Below are positions 32,187 to 41,502 of a stretch of 64,000 bases of DNA, one piece after another. Location of the stretch: positions 875,192 through 939,191 of the forward strand of contig NZ_OMPO01000001.1 in assembly GCF_900292035.1 (NCBI RefSeq). The letters are read 5' to 3'. A model generated the notes under the pieces. It worked only from the letters and a program-made list of their open reading frames with translations, made no database searches and had not been told where the DNA came from. The translations under genes and the position numbers were made by a program. The DNA is from Blastococcus sp. Marseille-P5729. Lineage in GTDB: Bacteria > Actinomycetota > Actinomycetes > Mycobacteriales > Antricoccaceae. Every line of letters starts with the position of its first letter. Within the stretch, counting starts at the first letter, position 1.

Positions 32187-33326
32187 ATGTCTACCGTCGA
32201 TCGCAGCGCAGTCGATGCCGCTCTCGCCACCGTCAACGACCCGGAGATCCGCCGGCCGATCACCGAGATCGGCATGGTCAAGGACGTCGCCATCTCGGAC
32301 TCCGGCCAGGTGGACGTCGGCATCTACCTCACGGTGGCGGGCTGCCCGATGCGCGATCGCATCACCAGCGACGTGACCAACGCCGTCTCGACGGTGCCCG
32401 GCGTGAGCGGTGTGCGGGTCGAGATGGACGTGATGAACGACGAGCAGCGCGCCGAGCTGCGCAAGCAGCTGCGCGGCGGCCAGCCGGAGGCCGTGATCCC
32501 GTTCGCCCAGCCCGGGTCCTTGACCCGCGTGTATGCCGTGGCCTCCGGCAAGGGCGGCGTGGGCAAGTCCAGCGTCACGGTGAACCTCGCCGTCGCGATG
32601 GCGCAGCAGGGGCTGCGCGTCGGCGTCGTGGACGCCGACATCTACGGGCACTCGGTTCCCCGCATGATCGGCGTGACCACCCAGCCGACGCAGGTCGACA
32701 ACATGATCATGCCGCCGCAGGCCAACGGCGTCTCGGTGATCTCCGTCGGCATGTTCACCCCCGGAAACGCTCCCGTCGTCTGGCGCGGCCCGATGCTGCA
32801 CCGGGCGCTGCAGCAGTTCCTCGCCGACGTCTACTGGGGCGATCTCGACGTCCTGCTGCTGGACCTCCCGCCGGGCACCGGCGACGTGGCGATCTCGATC
32901 GCCCAGCTGCTGCCCAACAGCGAGCTGATCATCGTCACCACGCCGCAGATCGCCGCGCGTGAGGTGGCCGAGCGCGCCGGCGCGATCGCGAACCAGACGC
33001 ATCAGCAGATCGTCGGCGTCATCGAGAACATGTCGGCCTTCCCGTGCCCGCACTGCGGCGACCCGATCGAGCTGTTCGGGTCCGGCGGCGGGCAGGCGGT
33101 CGCCGACTCGCTCACCCAGTCGACCGGGACCCGGGTGCCGCTGCTGGGGCAGGTGCCACTGGACACCCGGCTGCGTGAGGGAGGGGACGACGGCCGGCCG
33201 CTGGTGCTGTCTGACCCTAGCTCTGGCGCCGGCCTGGTGCTGCACGAGATCGCGGGCAAGCTCGCCACCCGCGAGCGCGGGCTGGCCGGCATGAGCCTGG
33301 GCATCACGCCGACCCGCAAGGGCTAA
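32187..33326 (+). CDS. mrp: Mrp/NBP35-type iron-sulfur carrier ATPase
   Basis: 379 residues from ATG 32187, with GAGGTG upstream. An N-terminal DUF59/MIP18 domain (AALATVNDPEIRRPITEIGM) is joined to a ParA-like P-loop domain: ASGKGGVGKSSVTVNLA, DADIYGHSVP, LLLDLPPGTGD. The CPHCG motif (about residue 285) holds the bridging Fe-S cluster. It is thought to assemble or transfer Fe-S clusters in the cytoplasm. TACCAT near 32151 may be the -10. Confidence 0.92.
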   Translation: MSTVDRSAVDAALATVNDPEIRRPITEIGMVKDVAISDSGQVDVGIYLTVAGCPMRDRITSDVTNAVSTVPGVSGVRVEMDVMNDEQRAELRKQLRGGQPEAVIPFAQPGSLTRVYAVASGKGGVGKSSVTVNLAVAMAQQGLRVGVVDADIYGHSVPRMIGVTTQPTQVDNMIMPPQANGVSVISVGMFTPGNAPVVWRGPMLHRALQQFLADVYWGDLDVLLLDLPPGTGDVAISIAQLLPNSELIIVTTPQIAAREVAERAGAIANQTHQQIVGVIENMSAFPCPHCGDPIELFGSGGGQAVADSLTQSTGTRVPLLGQVPLDTRLREGGDDGRPLVLSDPSSGAGLVLHEIAGKLATRERGLAGMSLGITPTRKG

Positions 33327-33418
33327 CCGGAGCGGCAGTGCCGCGCGACGGTAGACCTCGTGCTCGCCGAGAAGGGGCCGGACGGCGGGGCGCGGGTGCT
33401 GCGCGCCTGCGGCTGAGC

Positions 33419-33772
33419 ACCGCACCGCGTCTCGACGTCGCCTCCGCTAGCGCTCCGGCTCGCTCGACGACCGACTGAGGTAACCGCACCGCGTCTCGAC
33501 GTCGCCTCCGCTAGCGCTCCGGCTCGCTCGACGACCGCACGAAGGTACCCGCACTGCGTCTCGACGTCGCCTCCGCTAGCGCTCCAGCTCGCTCGACGAC
33601 CGAACGAAGGTAACCACACCACCTCTCAGGCTCGCTCGACGACCGAACGAAGGTAACCACACCATCTCTCAGGCTTGCTCGACGACCGAACGAAGGTAAC
33701 CGCACCGCGTTGGAGACGACCGGGTATTACCAAGCGGTCGTCGAGCGAGCGACGGAGGAGCGACGTCGAGAC
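33419..33772. repeat. Complex tandem repeat with inverted terminal copy
   Basis: Three long units start with GCGTCTCGACGTCGCCTCCG at 33427, 33491 and 33556 (periods 64 and 65 bp) and end GCTCGCTCGACGACCG. Two short 43-bp units follow (CGAACGAAGGTAACCACACC at 33601 and 33644), lacking the GCGTCTCGACG...CTAGCGCTCC core, then a partial unit (33687). An inverted related copy lies at about 33736-33772. The 476-bp gap between mrp and tatB holds little else. Open frames here are repeat-driven and not genes. Confidence 0.9.
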
Positions 33773-33803
33773 GTGGCGACGGTGGTGGCGAGGTGTGGGA
33801 GCG

Positions 33804-34136
33804 CTAGGTGGCTTCGGAGTCGAAGGGGGCCGGCTTCGCCGGCTCCTTCGATACGACGGTCGCGCCCCGGCCTGACGGCTCGTTGTCGGTCTCGAGGTCG
33901 TCCCACAGGTGCTTGCGCACGAACGCGCGCGGGTTGAGCAGGTCCCGATCGAAGTCGGGCATCTCGTCGCCCAGCTCTTCCTTGATCTGCTTCTTGGCGC
34001 CAGTGATCTGCTTGCGTAGCCCGCGCAGCGCCTCACCGGCCTGCTTGGCCGCGCCCGGGAGCTTGTCCGGACCGAAGATGAACAGGGCGACGACGATCAG
34101 GACGGCGATCTCCGGCCACCCGAGCGAGCTGAACAC
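33804..34136 (-). CDS. tatB: Sec-independent protein translocase subunit TatB
   Basis: 110 residues. MFSSLGWPEIAVLIVVALFI is the single TatB membrane helix with the conserved Glu and Pro, followed by FGPDKLPGAAKQAGEALRGL, the amphipathic helix, and an acidic tail. It forms part of the twin-arginine export receptor. Start GTG 34134-34136 with AGGAAAG. In mycobacteria tatB follows htrA directly; here two CoA-ester lyase genes come between. Confidence 0.92.
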   Translation of the reverse strand: MFSSLGWPEIAVLIVVALFIFGPDKLPGAAKQAGEALRGLRKQITGAKKQIKEELGDEMPDFDRDLLNPRAFVRKHLWDDLETDNEPSGRGATVVSKEPAKPAPFDSEAT

Positions 34137-34174
34137 TGTGGGCGCTTTCCTGCTGAGAGTGGTGTTCCTCCAGA

Positions 34175-35059
34175 TTACGCCTGCGACTGCAGCTCGGTGA
34201 TCGCGTTGCTCATGTCGAGGATGCGGCGGGCGTTCTCGACGTGCAGGTTCTCGATCATCCGGCCGTTCACGGTGGCGACCCCCTTGCCCGCGGCGAGGGT
34301 CTCCTCCCAGACCCGCACGATCTCCTCGGAGTCGGCGACCTCCTGCTCGGACGGCGCGAAGACGTCATTGCAGGGCTCGACCTGGCTGGGGTGGATCAGC
34401 GTCTTGCCGTCGAAGCCCATCTCCTGGCCCTGGCGGCACTCGGCCTCGAATCCCTCGGCGTTCTTCACGTCGTTGTAGACGCCGTCCAGGATCACCTTGC
34501 CTGCGGCACGCGCAGCGAGCAGGCAAAGACCGAGTCCGGTCAGCAGCGGGCCGCGGCCGGGCACGTGCGAGGCGTAGAGCTCCTTCGCCAGGTCGTTGGT
34601 GCCCATGACGAGCACGGCGAGCCGGTCGGACGCCGAGGCGATCTCCAGGCAGGAGAGCATCGCGGCCGGGGTCTCGACCATCGCCCACAGCTTGGTCTTC
34701 TCCGGTGCCCCGGCGGCCTCCATCGCGGCGACCAGCTGGCGCACCTCCTCGGCCGAGCCGACCTTCGGGACGACGATGCCGTCGGGTCCGGCAGCGGCGG
34801 CGGCTTTCATGTCGTCCGCGTGCCACTGGGTGTCCATGCCGTTGATCCGGATGGTCAGCTCGCGGTTGCCGTACTCACCGCTCTGAACGGCGATGCAAGC
34901 CGCCTCGCGAGCGGCTTCCTTGGCGTCGGGCGCGACGGCGTCCTCCAGGTCGAAGATGATCGCGTCGGCCGGTAGCGTCTTGGCCTTCTCCAGCGCTCGC
35001 GCGTTCGCCGATGGCATATAGAGAACGGAGCGGCGGGGGCGGTAGGCGTCGTGGCTCAC
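34175..35059 (-). CDS. HpcH/HpaI aldolase / CoA-ester lyase (citrate-lyase beta type)
   Basis: 294 residues. RSVLYMPSANARALEKA and DAIIFDLEDAVAPDAK are hallmarks of citrate-lyase beta-like proteins, with metal-binding Glu in WAMVETPAAMLS and the terminal loop GFDGKTLIHPSQVEPCNDVF. Substrates in the family include malyl-, methylmalyl- and citramalyl-CoA. The GTG start lies 3 bp after the preceding lyase stop, so the two act in one operon. Confidence 0.88.
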   Translation of the reverse strand: MSHDAYRPRRSVLYMPSANARALEKAKTLPADAIIFDLEDAVAPDAKEAAREAACIAVQSGEYGNRELTIRINGMDTQWHADDMKAAAAAGPDGIVVPKVGSAEEVRQLVAAMEAAGAPEKTKLWAMVETPAAMLSCLEIASASDRLAVLVMGTNDLAKELYASHVPGRGPLLTGLGLCLLAARAAGKVILDGVYNDVKNAEGFEAECRQGQEMGFDGKTLIHPSQVEPCNDVFAPSEQEVADSEEIVRVWEETLAAGKGVATVNGRMIENLHVENARRILDMSNAITELQSQA

Positions 35060-35062
35060 GAC

Positions 35063-36130
35063 TTACTTCTCCTGTCCGGCCGAGGCGTACTTCTCGGCCA
35101 GCTCGGGGTCGAGCGCGCCGAGTTGATCGGCGAGCTTGACGATGACCTGGCACTGCTTGAGGGAGGCGTCGTCCTCCATCTTGCCGTCGAGCATGACGGC
35201 GCCGGTGCCGTCGCCCATGGCCTCGACGACCCGGCGGGCGTGCGCGACGTCCTCGACGCTGGGGCTGAAGACCTTCTTGGCGATCTCGATCTGCGCCGGG
35301 TGCAGTGACCAGGCACCGACGCAGCCGAGGAGGAAGGCGTTGCGGAACTGGTCCTCGCAGGCGACGGTGTCCTTGATGTCACCGAACGGGCCGTAGTACG
35401 GGAAGATCCCGTTCATCACGCAGGCGTCGACCATGCGGGCGATGGTGTAGTGCCACAGGTCCTGCTGGTAGACCGTGCGCTCGCCCTCGATGTCGCCGTC
35501 GGTCGGGTCCTGCCGCACGAGGTAGCCCGGATGGCCCCCGCCCACGCGGGTGGTCTTCATGCGGCGGTCGGCCGCGAGGTCCGCGGGGCCCAGCGAGAGC
35601 CCCTGCATCCGCGGGCTGGCCGCGCAGATCTCCTCAACGTTCGCCATTCCGCGGGCGGTCTCGAGGATCGCGTGCACCAGCAGCGGTTTCTGGATGCCGG
35701 CCTTGGCCTCCAGCTGGGCTAGCAGCCGGTCGACGAAGTGGATGTCCTCCGGCCCCTCGACCTTCGGGATCATGATCACATCGAGCTTGTCGCCGATCTC
35801 CGCGACGAGGGTGGTGACGTCGTCATGGAACCACGGCGAGTCGAGGCTGTTCAGGCGGGTCCACAGCTGGGTGTTCTCGCCGAAGTCGACCTCCTTGCCG
35901 ATCTTCACCAGACCCGCGCGAGCGGCTTGCTTGTTGTCGGCCTTGACGCCGTCCTCGAGGTTGCCGAGCAGGACGTCGACCTTGCCGACCATCCCGGGAA
36001 TCTTGCCGGCCATCTTCTCGTTGCTCGGGTCGAAGAAGTGGATCGCGCGCGACGGGCGGGCGGGCACCTCCATCACCGGCTGCGGCGCCCCCACGGCGAG
36101 GGGCTTGAAGAAGTCTTTGGCGCTGCGCAT
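35063..36130 (-). CDS. HpcH/HpaI aldolase / malyl-CoA-type lyase
   Basis: 355 residues. [20 protein letters not shown] and [20 protein letters not shown] replace the short N-terminus of its partner; Glu ligand in [16 protein letters not shown]; ending [18 protein letters not shown]. The length and motifs fit L-malyl-CoA/beta-methylmalyl-CoA lyases. The SD GGAGG is 8 nt before ATG 36130 and only 2 nt before ATG 36136, which selects the former. It is the first gene of the two-lyase insert between htrA and tatB. Confidence 0.85.
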   Translation of the reverse strand: MRSAKDFFKPLAVGAPQPVMEVPARPSRAIHFFDPSNEKMAGKIPGMVGKVDVLLGNLEDGVKADNKQAARAGLVKIGKEVDFGENTQLWTRLNSLDSPWFHDDVTTLVAEIGDKLDVIMIPKVEGPEDIHFVDRLLAQLEAKAGIQKPLLVHAILETARGMANVEEICAASPRMQGLSLGPADLAADRRMKTTRVGGGHPGYLVRQDPTDGDIEGERTVYQQDLWHYTIARMVDACVMNGIFPYYGPFGDIKDTVACEDQFRNAFLLGCVGAWSLHPAQIEIAKKVFSPSVEDVAHARRVVEAMGDGTGAVMLDGKMEDDASLKQCQVIVKLADQLGALDPELAEKYASAGQEK

Positions 36131-36261
36131 GGGCATGTCCTCCAGATCGCGGATGGCGCTGCGGGCGCGTTCGGCGCGCCGGCAGGGCTTTCTGCGAGGC
36201 TAACAGCGCCGCCGAAGTGCTCGTTCGCCAGGCGGGCGTAGGGTCGCTCGCGAGCGGCCGG

Positions 36262-37992
36262 TCAGGCGGCGCCGAGGGTGACCTCGACGGTCTTCTCCTG
36301 ACCACCGGAAACCACGGTGAGCGTGATCTTGTCGCCGGGCTTATGGGTGTAGGTGATCGCGTTGATGTCCTCGACGCTGCCGACCCGCTTGCCGTCGGCC
36401 TCGATGATGACGTCCTTCTCCTGGATGCCTGCCTCTGCAGCGGGCGATCCGGCGTCCGCCCGGACGACCAGCACGCCGTCGGTGGTGCCGTCGGAGACGG
36501 ACTGAGCGTTGATGCCGAGGCTGCCGTGCTGTGGCTGCTCCCCGGTGATCAGCGCAGTGGCCACGCTCATCGCATAGTCGACCGGGATCGCGAACCCGAG
36601 GCCGATACTGCCTGCCTGCCCACCGCCGGAGGAGAAGCTGGCGATCGCGGTGTTGATGCCGATCAGCGCGCCCTGTGAGTCGACGAGGGCGCCACCGGAG
36701 TTGCCCGGGTTGATCGAGGCATCGGTCTGGACCGCGAGGATGTAGGCGTCGGTGTCCGCACCCTCTCCCGCCAGGTGCATCGGCCGGTCGAGTGCCGAGA
36801 CGATGCCGGTGGTGACGGTGCCGGCCAGACCCAGCGGCGAGCCGAAGGCGATGACATCCTCACCCACCTTCAGCTCGCTGGACTTGCCGATGTCGACGGG
36901 CACCAGACCCGGCTTGTCGACCTTGAGAACCGCGAGGTCGGCCTGCGGATCGCGGCCCACGATCTGCGCCGGGCTGATGCTGCCATCTACGAAGTAGACG
37001 TTGATGGTCGCATCCTGCGCGTCGGCGGCCATGGAGATCACGTGGTTGTTGGTGAGGATGTACCCGTCCGCCTCGACGACGACCCCCGAGCCGGTGCCCC
37101 CGCTATTGCCGACCAGCACCTCGATGGACACGACGCTCGGCGAGACCTTCTCGGCGATCTCGACGATGCTGCCCGGTTCCTTGTTGTTCGCGACCTCGTT
37201 GTACTCGGGGCTCGGCTTAGTGAGCGGAGTCTGGGAGGCGGACTTGGCCAGGAAGAACCCACCCACCCCACCGGCGACGCCCAGCACGAGGGCGAGCGCG
37301 GCGAGGGCCGCGGCGACCCGCACGGGGATGTCGCCGAGCCGGATCCGGCGGCGGCGCTTCTTGTCCAGCTCGACCGCACCGTCGTCGCTGGGGTCCTCGT
37401 CGCCGGCGAGCCGTGGCGCGGGGGCGAGAGCGGCGTCGGCTTCGGGGTCGCGCCACGGGTCGCGAGGCGCCTCCTCCCACCACGTCTTCGAGGGCAGCTC
37501 GCCCCCGGTGTACGGCGGCAGGCCGGGCTGGCGCTGTAGATCGGCCGCGCCCTGGGGGCGGCCGAACGCCTTCTGGTAAGCGATCGGCGGGGATGCCTGG
37601 GTGTAGCGCTGCTCGAACGGCGGACGGTTGGCGCCAAAGGTCCCCGGGGTGCCCTGCGGGCGACCGAACGCCTGCTGGTAGGCGGCCGGGGGCGGCGGTC
37701 GGTGGAACCGGGGCTGGGTGCCGGGCGGCTGCACGAATCCGCCGGCGATACCGGCCGGCCGGCCGAAAGCCTGTTGCTCACCCGGGGAGGGCTGCGGTGC
37801 GGCCGGGCGGCCCTGTGGCGGCCCGGCGGCGGGCCGCACGAAGCCGCCATCGACGCCGTCCGGGCGCGCGTACGTCGCGGCGTCCTCAGGAGCGCGCGGC
37901 GTGCTCGCGGCCTCCTCAGGAGCGTGCGGCGTGCTTCCGGCATCCTCGGGCAATGAGGACGGGTCAGAGTGGCGCGGGCCGTCGTTCGACAT
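36262..37992 (-). CDS. htrA: HtrA/DegP-like serine protease with PDZ domain
   Basis: 576 residues. A proline-rich cytoplasmic region (1-215) holds three copies of an AFGRPxG motif (about 75, 108, 142), then a basic stretch and one membrane helix (about 226-249). The trypsin-like domain has His317 (TNNHVIS), Asp352 (DPQADLAVL) and Ser432 (NPGNSGGAL); a C-terminal PDZ domain follows. It degrades misfolded envelope proteins. Start ATG 37990-37992. Member of the sigE stress unit. Confidence 0.93.
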   Translation of the reverse strand: MSNDGPRHSDPSSLPEDAGSTPHAPEEAASTPRAPEDAATYARPDGVDGGFVRPAAGPPQGRPAAPQPSPGEQQAFGRPAGIAGGFVQPPGTQPRFHRPPPPAAYQQAFGRPQGTPGTFGANRPPFEQRYTQASPPIAYQKAFGRPQGAADLQRQPGLPPYTGGELPSKTWWEEAPRDPWRDPEADAALAPAPRLAGDEDPSDDGAVELDKKRRRRIRLGDIPVRVAAALAALALVLGVAGGVGGFFLAKSASQTPLTKPSPEYNEVANNKEPGSIVEIAEKVSPSVVSIEVLVGNSGGTGSGVVVEADGYILTNNHVISMAADAQDATINVYFVDGSISPAQIVGRDPQADLAVLKVDKPGLVPVDIGKSSELKVGEDVIAFGSPLGLAGTVTTGIVSALDRPMHLAGEGADTDAYILAVQTDASINPGNSGGALVDSQGALIGINTAIASFSSGGGQAGSIGLGFAIPVDYAMSVATALITGEQPQHGSLGINAQSVSDGTTDGVLVVRADAGSPAAEAGIQEKDVIIEADGKRVGSVEDINAITYTHKPGDKITLTVVSGGQEKTVEVTLGAA

Positions 37993-38028
37993 CAATCACA
38001 GTCCTTATCGGCGGTCGATCGAGCGACC

Positions 38029-38550
38029 CTAGCGCTCTGTCGGGGTCGCGTCGTGATCCAGGTGCCGGGTTAGGACGTTCGCGACCTGGATCTGGTGCCC
38101 TCGTGCGGGCTGCCCACCGGCCTGGGGCAGGACCGGGCCGGCGACGATCCCGACCAGCGCGACAGTGGCCGCGCTGCTGCGGAAGGTCCGGCCGCGGCGG
38201 TTGCCGAGACCGGTTCGGGAGGACCTCTGCGGGTCGGCCGGCGCAGCGACCCGGAACTCGAACCGGCCGGCCCCGTCGGCGTACAACCCCACGTCGTCCA
38301 GGCTCCTGGCCCCGAGGTCCGCCGAGAAGGGGATCTGCCCGAGCCGACTCAGCAACGTGGCCGGGACGTCGACGCCGTCGCACCCGCAGCTGAGGGTGTC
38401 CTTCGCTTGCTGCTGAACGCCGACCGCGTAGGCACACTCGAAGCACGTGGCGATGTGGCGGGCCGCCCGGGCGCGGGCGCCGGCGGCGAGCTCCCCATCC
38501 ACGTACGCCGAGATCGCCTCGGTGGACAGGTGGGTCTCGAAGGCCTTCAC
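38029..38550 (-). CDS. rseA: Anti-sigma factor RseA
   Basis: 173 residues. The N-terminal ZAS-type motif ([19 protein letters not shown], then [13 protein letters not shown]) carries the His and two Cys that bind zinc and hold the sigma factor. A weakly hydrophobic stretch ([17 protein letters not shown]) is too short to be a certain membrane helix, as in mycobacterial RseA. Start GTG overlaps the sigE stop (GTGA). Redox or proteolysis would release SigE. Confidence 0.88.
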   Translation of the reverse strand: MKAFETHLSTEAISAYVDGELAAGARARAARHIATCFECAYAVGVQQQAKDTLSCGCDGVDVPATLLSRLGQIPFSADLGARSLDDVGLYADGAGRFEFRVAAPADPQRSSRTGLGNRRGRTFRSSAATVALVGIVAGPVLPQAGGQPARGHQIQVANVLTRHLDHDATPTER

Positions 38551-39134
38551 TCGGCGCCTCCCGACCGCACCGCCTCGGGCGAGCGGTGCGCCAGCGCCTC
38601 GCGAAGCTGCAGCCGGCCGCGGTGGATGCGGCTGCGGACCGTGCCGAGCTTGATGCCCAAGGTCGCGGCGATCTCCTCGTAGGACAGGCCCTCGATGTCG
38701 CAGAGGACGACGGCCGCCCTAAAGTCAGGCGGCAGGTCGGCGAGCGCCGCCTGCACGTCGGCGTCCACGTTGTTGTGATCGAAGCTCGTCACCGGGTCGG
38801 CGTGGGTGCCCGGTAGCCGCTCGGCCTCGTCCGACAGGTTGTCGAAGCGGACTCGTTGGCGGCGACGGACCATGTCGAGGAAGAGGTTGGTCGTGATGCG
38901 GTGCATCCAGCCCTCGAAGGTGCCGGGCCGGTACGACGCGAGCGAGCGGAAGACACGGATGAAGGTCTCCTGCGTGAGGTCCTCGGCGTCCTGCCGGTTG
39001 CCGGAGAGGCGGTAGGCCAGCCGATAGACGCGCACGGAGTGCTCACGGACGATCTGCTCCCAGGACGGCGCCACCCATTCGGTGTCGCCGCGGTCGTTCT
39101 CGGCCATCGTGCTGCTCGTGGCCTGCTGGGTCAT
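38547..39134 (-). CDS. sigE: ECF RNA polymerase sigma factor SigE
   Basis: 195 residues. Region 2 ([20 protein letters not shown], then [20 protein letters not shown]) and region 4 ([40 protein letters not shown]) are complete. Gene order sigE-rseA-htrA identifies it as the envelope-stress factor SigE. ATG 39132-39134 with GAGGAG 11 nt upstream; the inner ATG at codon 10 is possible. The 199-bp divergent gap to the methyltransferase has no certain sigE promoter. Confidence 0.93.
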   Translation of the reverse strand: MTQQATSSTMAENDRGDTEWVAPSWEQIVREHSVRVYRLAYRLSGNRQDAEDLTQETFIRVFRSLASYRPGTFEGWMHRITTNLFLDMVRRRQRVRFDNLSDEAERLPGTHADPVTSFDHNNVDADVQAALADLPPDFRAAVVLCDIEGLSYEEIAATLGIKLGTVRSRIHRGRLQLREALAHRSPEAVRSGGAE

Positions 39135-39321
39135 CGGGGTGTTTTCTCCTCACGCGTCACGTGCTGGGTTTGGCTGGCTGGCGGGCTCGGCCGGTGGGAT
39201 GTGTTCAATTCTGCCGCACCCGCCGTAGTCGTGCCGTCAAGGGCCGCGAGGCGCAGCAAGCTCACCGGAATGCCCGGCAGGGCGCGATGCGTCGCTGCGG
39301 CCTCCCGCGCCGGTCGCTCGA

Positions 39322-39327
39322 TAGGGT
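39322..39327 (+). promoter_or_regulatory. -10 element of the O-methyltransferase gene
   Basis: TAGGGT, 6 nt before ATG 39334; it selects this ATG over the GTG at 39328. Confidence 0.55.
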
Positions 39328-39333
39328 GTGTGC

Positions 39334-39966
39334 ATGACCAACGCCGCGAGCCGTACCTACGTCGAGTCGTTCGTGACCGAGCAGCCGGTGGCTGCCTCGG
39401 CTCGACAGCGCGCCGAGGAGCTCGGCGTCGAGACGGTGTCGACCGGTGCTGGCGCAGCGCTGCGCCTGCTCGCGGCGATGATCGACGCGCGCGCCGTGGT
39501 CGAGATCGGGACCGGGACCGGCGTCTCGGGTCTCTGGCTGTTGGAGGGCATGCATCCGGAGGGCGTGCTGACCACGGTCGACACCGAGATCGAGCATCAG
39601 CGTGCCGCCAAGCGAGCGTTCGCAGAGGCCGGAGTCGCGAGCTCGCGAGCCCGGGTGATCACCGGTGCAGCGCGCGACGTGCTCCCCCGGCTCACGGACG
39701 GCGCCTACGACCTGGTGTTCGTCGACTCCGACCCGGCCGACTACGCCGAGCTGCTCGACGAGGCGCTCCGGCTGCTGCGGTACGGCGGCGTGGTGGTCTT
39801 CGACGATGCCTTGCATAAGGACCGCGTCGCCGACCCGTCCGCGCGCGATGCGGAGTCGGTGGCGCTGCGTGACCTGGGCAGGCTGATCCGTGAGCACGAC
39901 CACCTGGTGCCGGCCATCCTGCCGGTCGGTGAGGGGCTGATCGCTGCCGTGCACCGGCCGGACTAA
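39334..39966 (+). CDS. SAM-dependent O-methyltransferase (class I)
   Basis: 210 residues. VVEIGTGTGVSGLWLLEGM (SAM-binding motif I), LTTVDTEIEHQRAAKRAFAE, YDLVFVDSDPADYAELLDEA and VVVFDDALHKDRVADPS define the caffeoyl-CoA/catechol O-methyltransferase type. The same gene (Rv1220c in M. tuberculosis) is divergent from sigE there too. Acceptor unknown. Confidence 0.9.
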   Translation: MTNAASRTYVESFVTEQPVAASARQRAEELGVETVSTGAGAALRLLAAMIDARAVVEIGTGTGVSGLWLLEGMHPEGVLTTVDTEIEHQRAAKRAFAEAGVASSRARVITGAARDVLPRLTDGAYDLVFVDSDPADYAELLDEALRLLRYGGVVVFDDALHKDRVADPSARDAESVALRDLGRLIREHDHLVPAILPVGEGLIAAVHRPD

Positions 39967-39999
39967 GACCGGCGAGCAGGTCATGGCATCACCCGAGGG

Positions 40000-40024
40000 G
40001 CCGCCCGAGGCTGGCACGGGCGGC
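40000..40024. terminator. Hairpin between methyltransferase and glgC
   Basis: GCCGCCCG (40000-40007) pairs with CGGGCGGC (40017-40024) around 9 nt, 34 bp past the methyltransferase stop. The two genes are convergent. Confidence 0.45.
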
Positions 40025-40177
40025 CGACGGCGCAGCCTGATGACCGCACCCCTACAGGGCGATCAAGCCACTCCGGTCATCAGCAGCGCGGCTGGTCAGG
40101 TCGAGTAGGTCAATGCTCGCCCGATGGGCCGCTTACGTCACAGAAGCCAGCTAGGCGCGCGCTCAAGGGGGAAGGGC

Positions 40178-41401
40178 TCACGGGCGGACTACGACGTCCT
40201 TGCCCACCACCACGATGCCACTCGGCGTGACGTGGTAGTTCTCGCGGTCGCGCTCGAGATTGACGCCCAGGGTCGCCCCGTCCGGCACGACCACGTTCTT
40301 GTCGAGGATCGCCCGGCGCACGATCGCGCCCTTGCCGATCTGGACGCCGTCGAGCAGCACGCACCCGTCTACCACCGCGCCGTCGTTGACGCGCACGTCC
40401 ATGCCGACCACCGAGTGCCGCACGTTGGAGCCGACGATGATGGCACCGGCAGCCACCATCGACTCGGTCGCCAGGCCACCGAGCACGAACTTCGCCGGAG
40501 GCCGCTGCGCTGAGGAGGTCAGGATCGGCCACTGCTGGTTGTACAGGTTGAAGATCGGATGCACCGACACGAGGTCCATGTGCGCGTCGTAGTAGGAGTC
40601 GAGTGTTCCCACGTCGCGCCAGTAGGCACGATCACGGTCGGTAGCGCCCGGGATCACGTTGTCGGCGAAGTCGTAGACGTACGCCGTGCCGTCCCCGGTC
40701 ATCATCGGAATGATGTTGCCGCCCATGTCGTGCACGCTGCTCTCGTCGGCAGCGTCCCGCTCAAGGGCCTCGACCAACGCATCGGTGCTGAAGACATAGT
40801 TGCCCATGGAGGCGAACGTGGCGTCGGGGTCGTCGGGCAGCCCAGGCGGGTCGGCCGGCTTCTCGAGGAACTGGGTGATCTTCCGCCCGGTCTCGTCGGT
40901 GTCGATGACGCCGAAGGCGGTCGCCTCGTGCCGCGGCACCCGGATCCCCGCCACGGTCACGGCGGCGCCGGTCGCCACGTGCTGGTCCACCATCTGCTGG
41001 GGGTCCATGCGGTAGACGTGGTCGGCGCCGAACACCACGACGATGTCGGGCTTCTCGTCGCGGATCAGGTTCATCGACTGGTAGATCGCATCCGCGCTGC
41101 CGGTGAACCAGTGCGGCCCGCGGCGCTGCTGCGCCGGCACCGGCGTCACGTAGTTGCCGGTCAACGTCGACATCCGCCAGGTCTGGGTGATGTGCCGATC
41201 GAGCGAGTGCGACTTGTACTGGGTGAGCACGCACAGGCGGTGGTAGCCGGCGTTGACCAGGTTCGACAGCACGAAGTCGACCAGCCGATACGAGCCGCCG
41301 AACGGCACCGCGGGCTTGGCGCGATCGGCGGTCAGCGGCATCAGTCGCTTGCCCTCGCCACCGGCCAGAACGATTCCCAGGACTCTCGGATTAGCGGCCA
41401 C
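40178..41401 (-). CDS. glgC: Glucose-1-phosphate adenylyltransferase
   Basis: 407 residues from GTG 41399-41401. It makes ADP-glucose from glucose-1-phosphate and ATP. N-terminal nucleotidyltransferase motif [20 protein letters not shown]; catalytic region [26 protein letters not shown]-terminal left-handed beta-helix ([20 protein letters not shown]). A longer frame to 41464 is rejected because TAGGGT lies 7 nt before GTG 41401. Divergent from glgA. Confidence 0.94.
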   Translation of the reverse strand: MAANPRVLGIVLAGGEGKRLMPLTADRAKPAVPFGGSYRLVDFVLSNLVNAGYHRLCVLTQYKSHSLDRHITQTWRMSTLTGNYVTPVPAQQRRGPHWFTGSADAIYQSMNLIRDEKPDIVVVFGADHVYRMDPQQMVDQHVATGAAVTVAGIRVPRHEATAFGVIDTDETGRKITQFLEKPADPPGLPDDPDATFASMGNYVFSTDALVEALERDAADESSVHDMGGNIIPMMTGDGTAYVYDFADNVIPGATDRDRAYWRDVGTLDSYYDAHMDLVSVHPIFNLYNQQWPILTSSAQRPPAKFVLGGLATESMVAAGAIIVGSNVRHSVVGMDVRVNDGAVVDGCVLLDGVQIGKGAIVRRAILDKNVVVPDGATLGVNLERDRENYHVTPSGIVVVGKDVVVRP

Positions 41402-41502
41402 GAGATTGACCCTAACGCGCCCGATCGGCGCCCGCATTACCGGTTCGTGAACACCGACTGGCACCTGTCCGGACGGCCTCTTCGGCGGGCTAGGGTCGAG
41501 TC
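41402..41502. promoter_or_regulatory. Divergent glgC/glgA promoter region with mirrored TAGGGT elements
   Basis: TAGGGT on the minus strand (41409-41414) is 7 nt before glgC, and TAGGGT on the plus strand (41491-41496) is 6 nt before glgA. Both genes would be leaderless. No clear -35 for either. The matching elements suggest equal sigma-factor use and joint control. Confidence 0.6.

Noticed and set aside
33419-33772. CRISPR-like array
   Set aside because: Units follow each other directly without unique spacers, and unit length varies through internal deletion; no cas genes are near.
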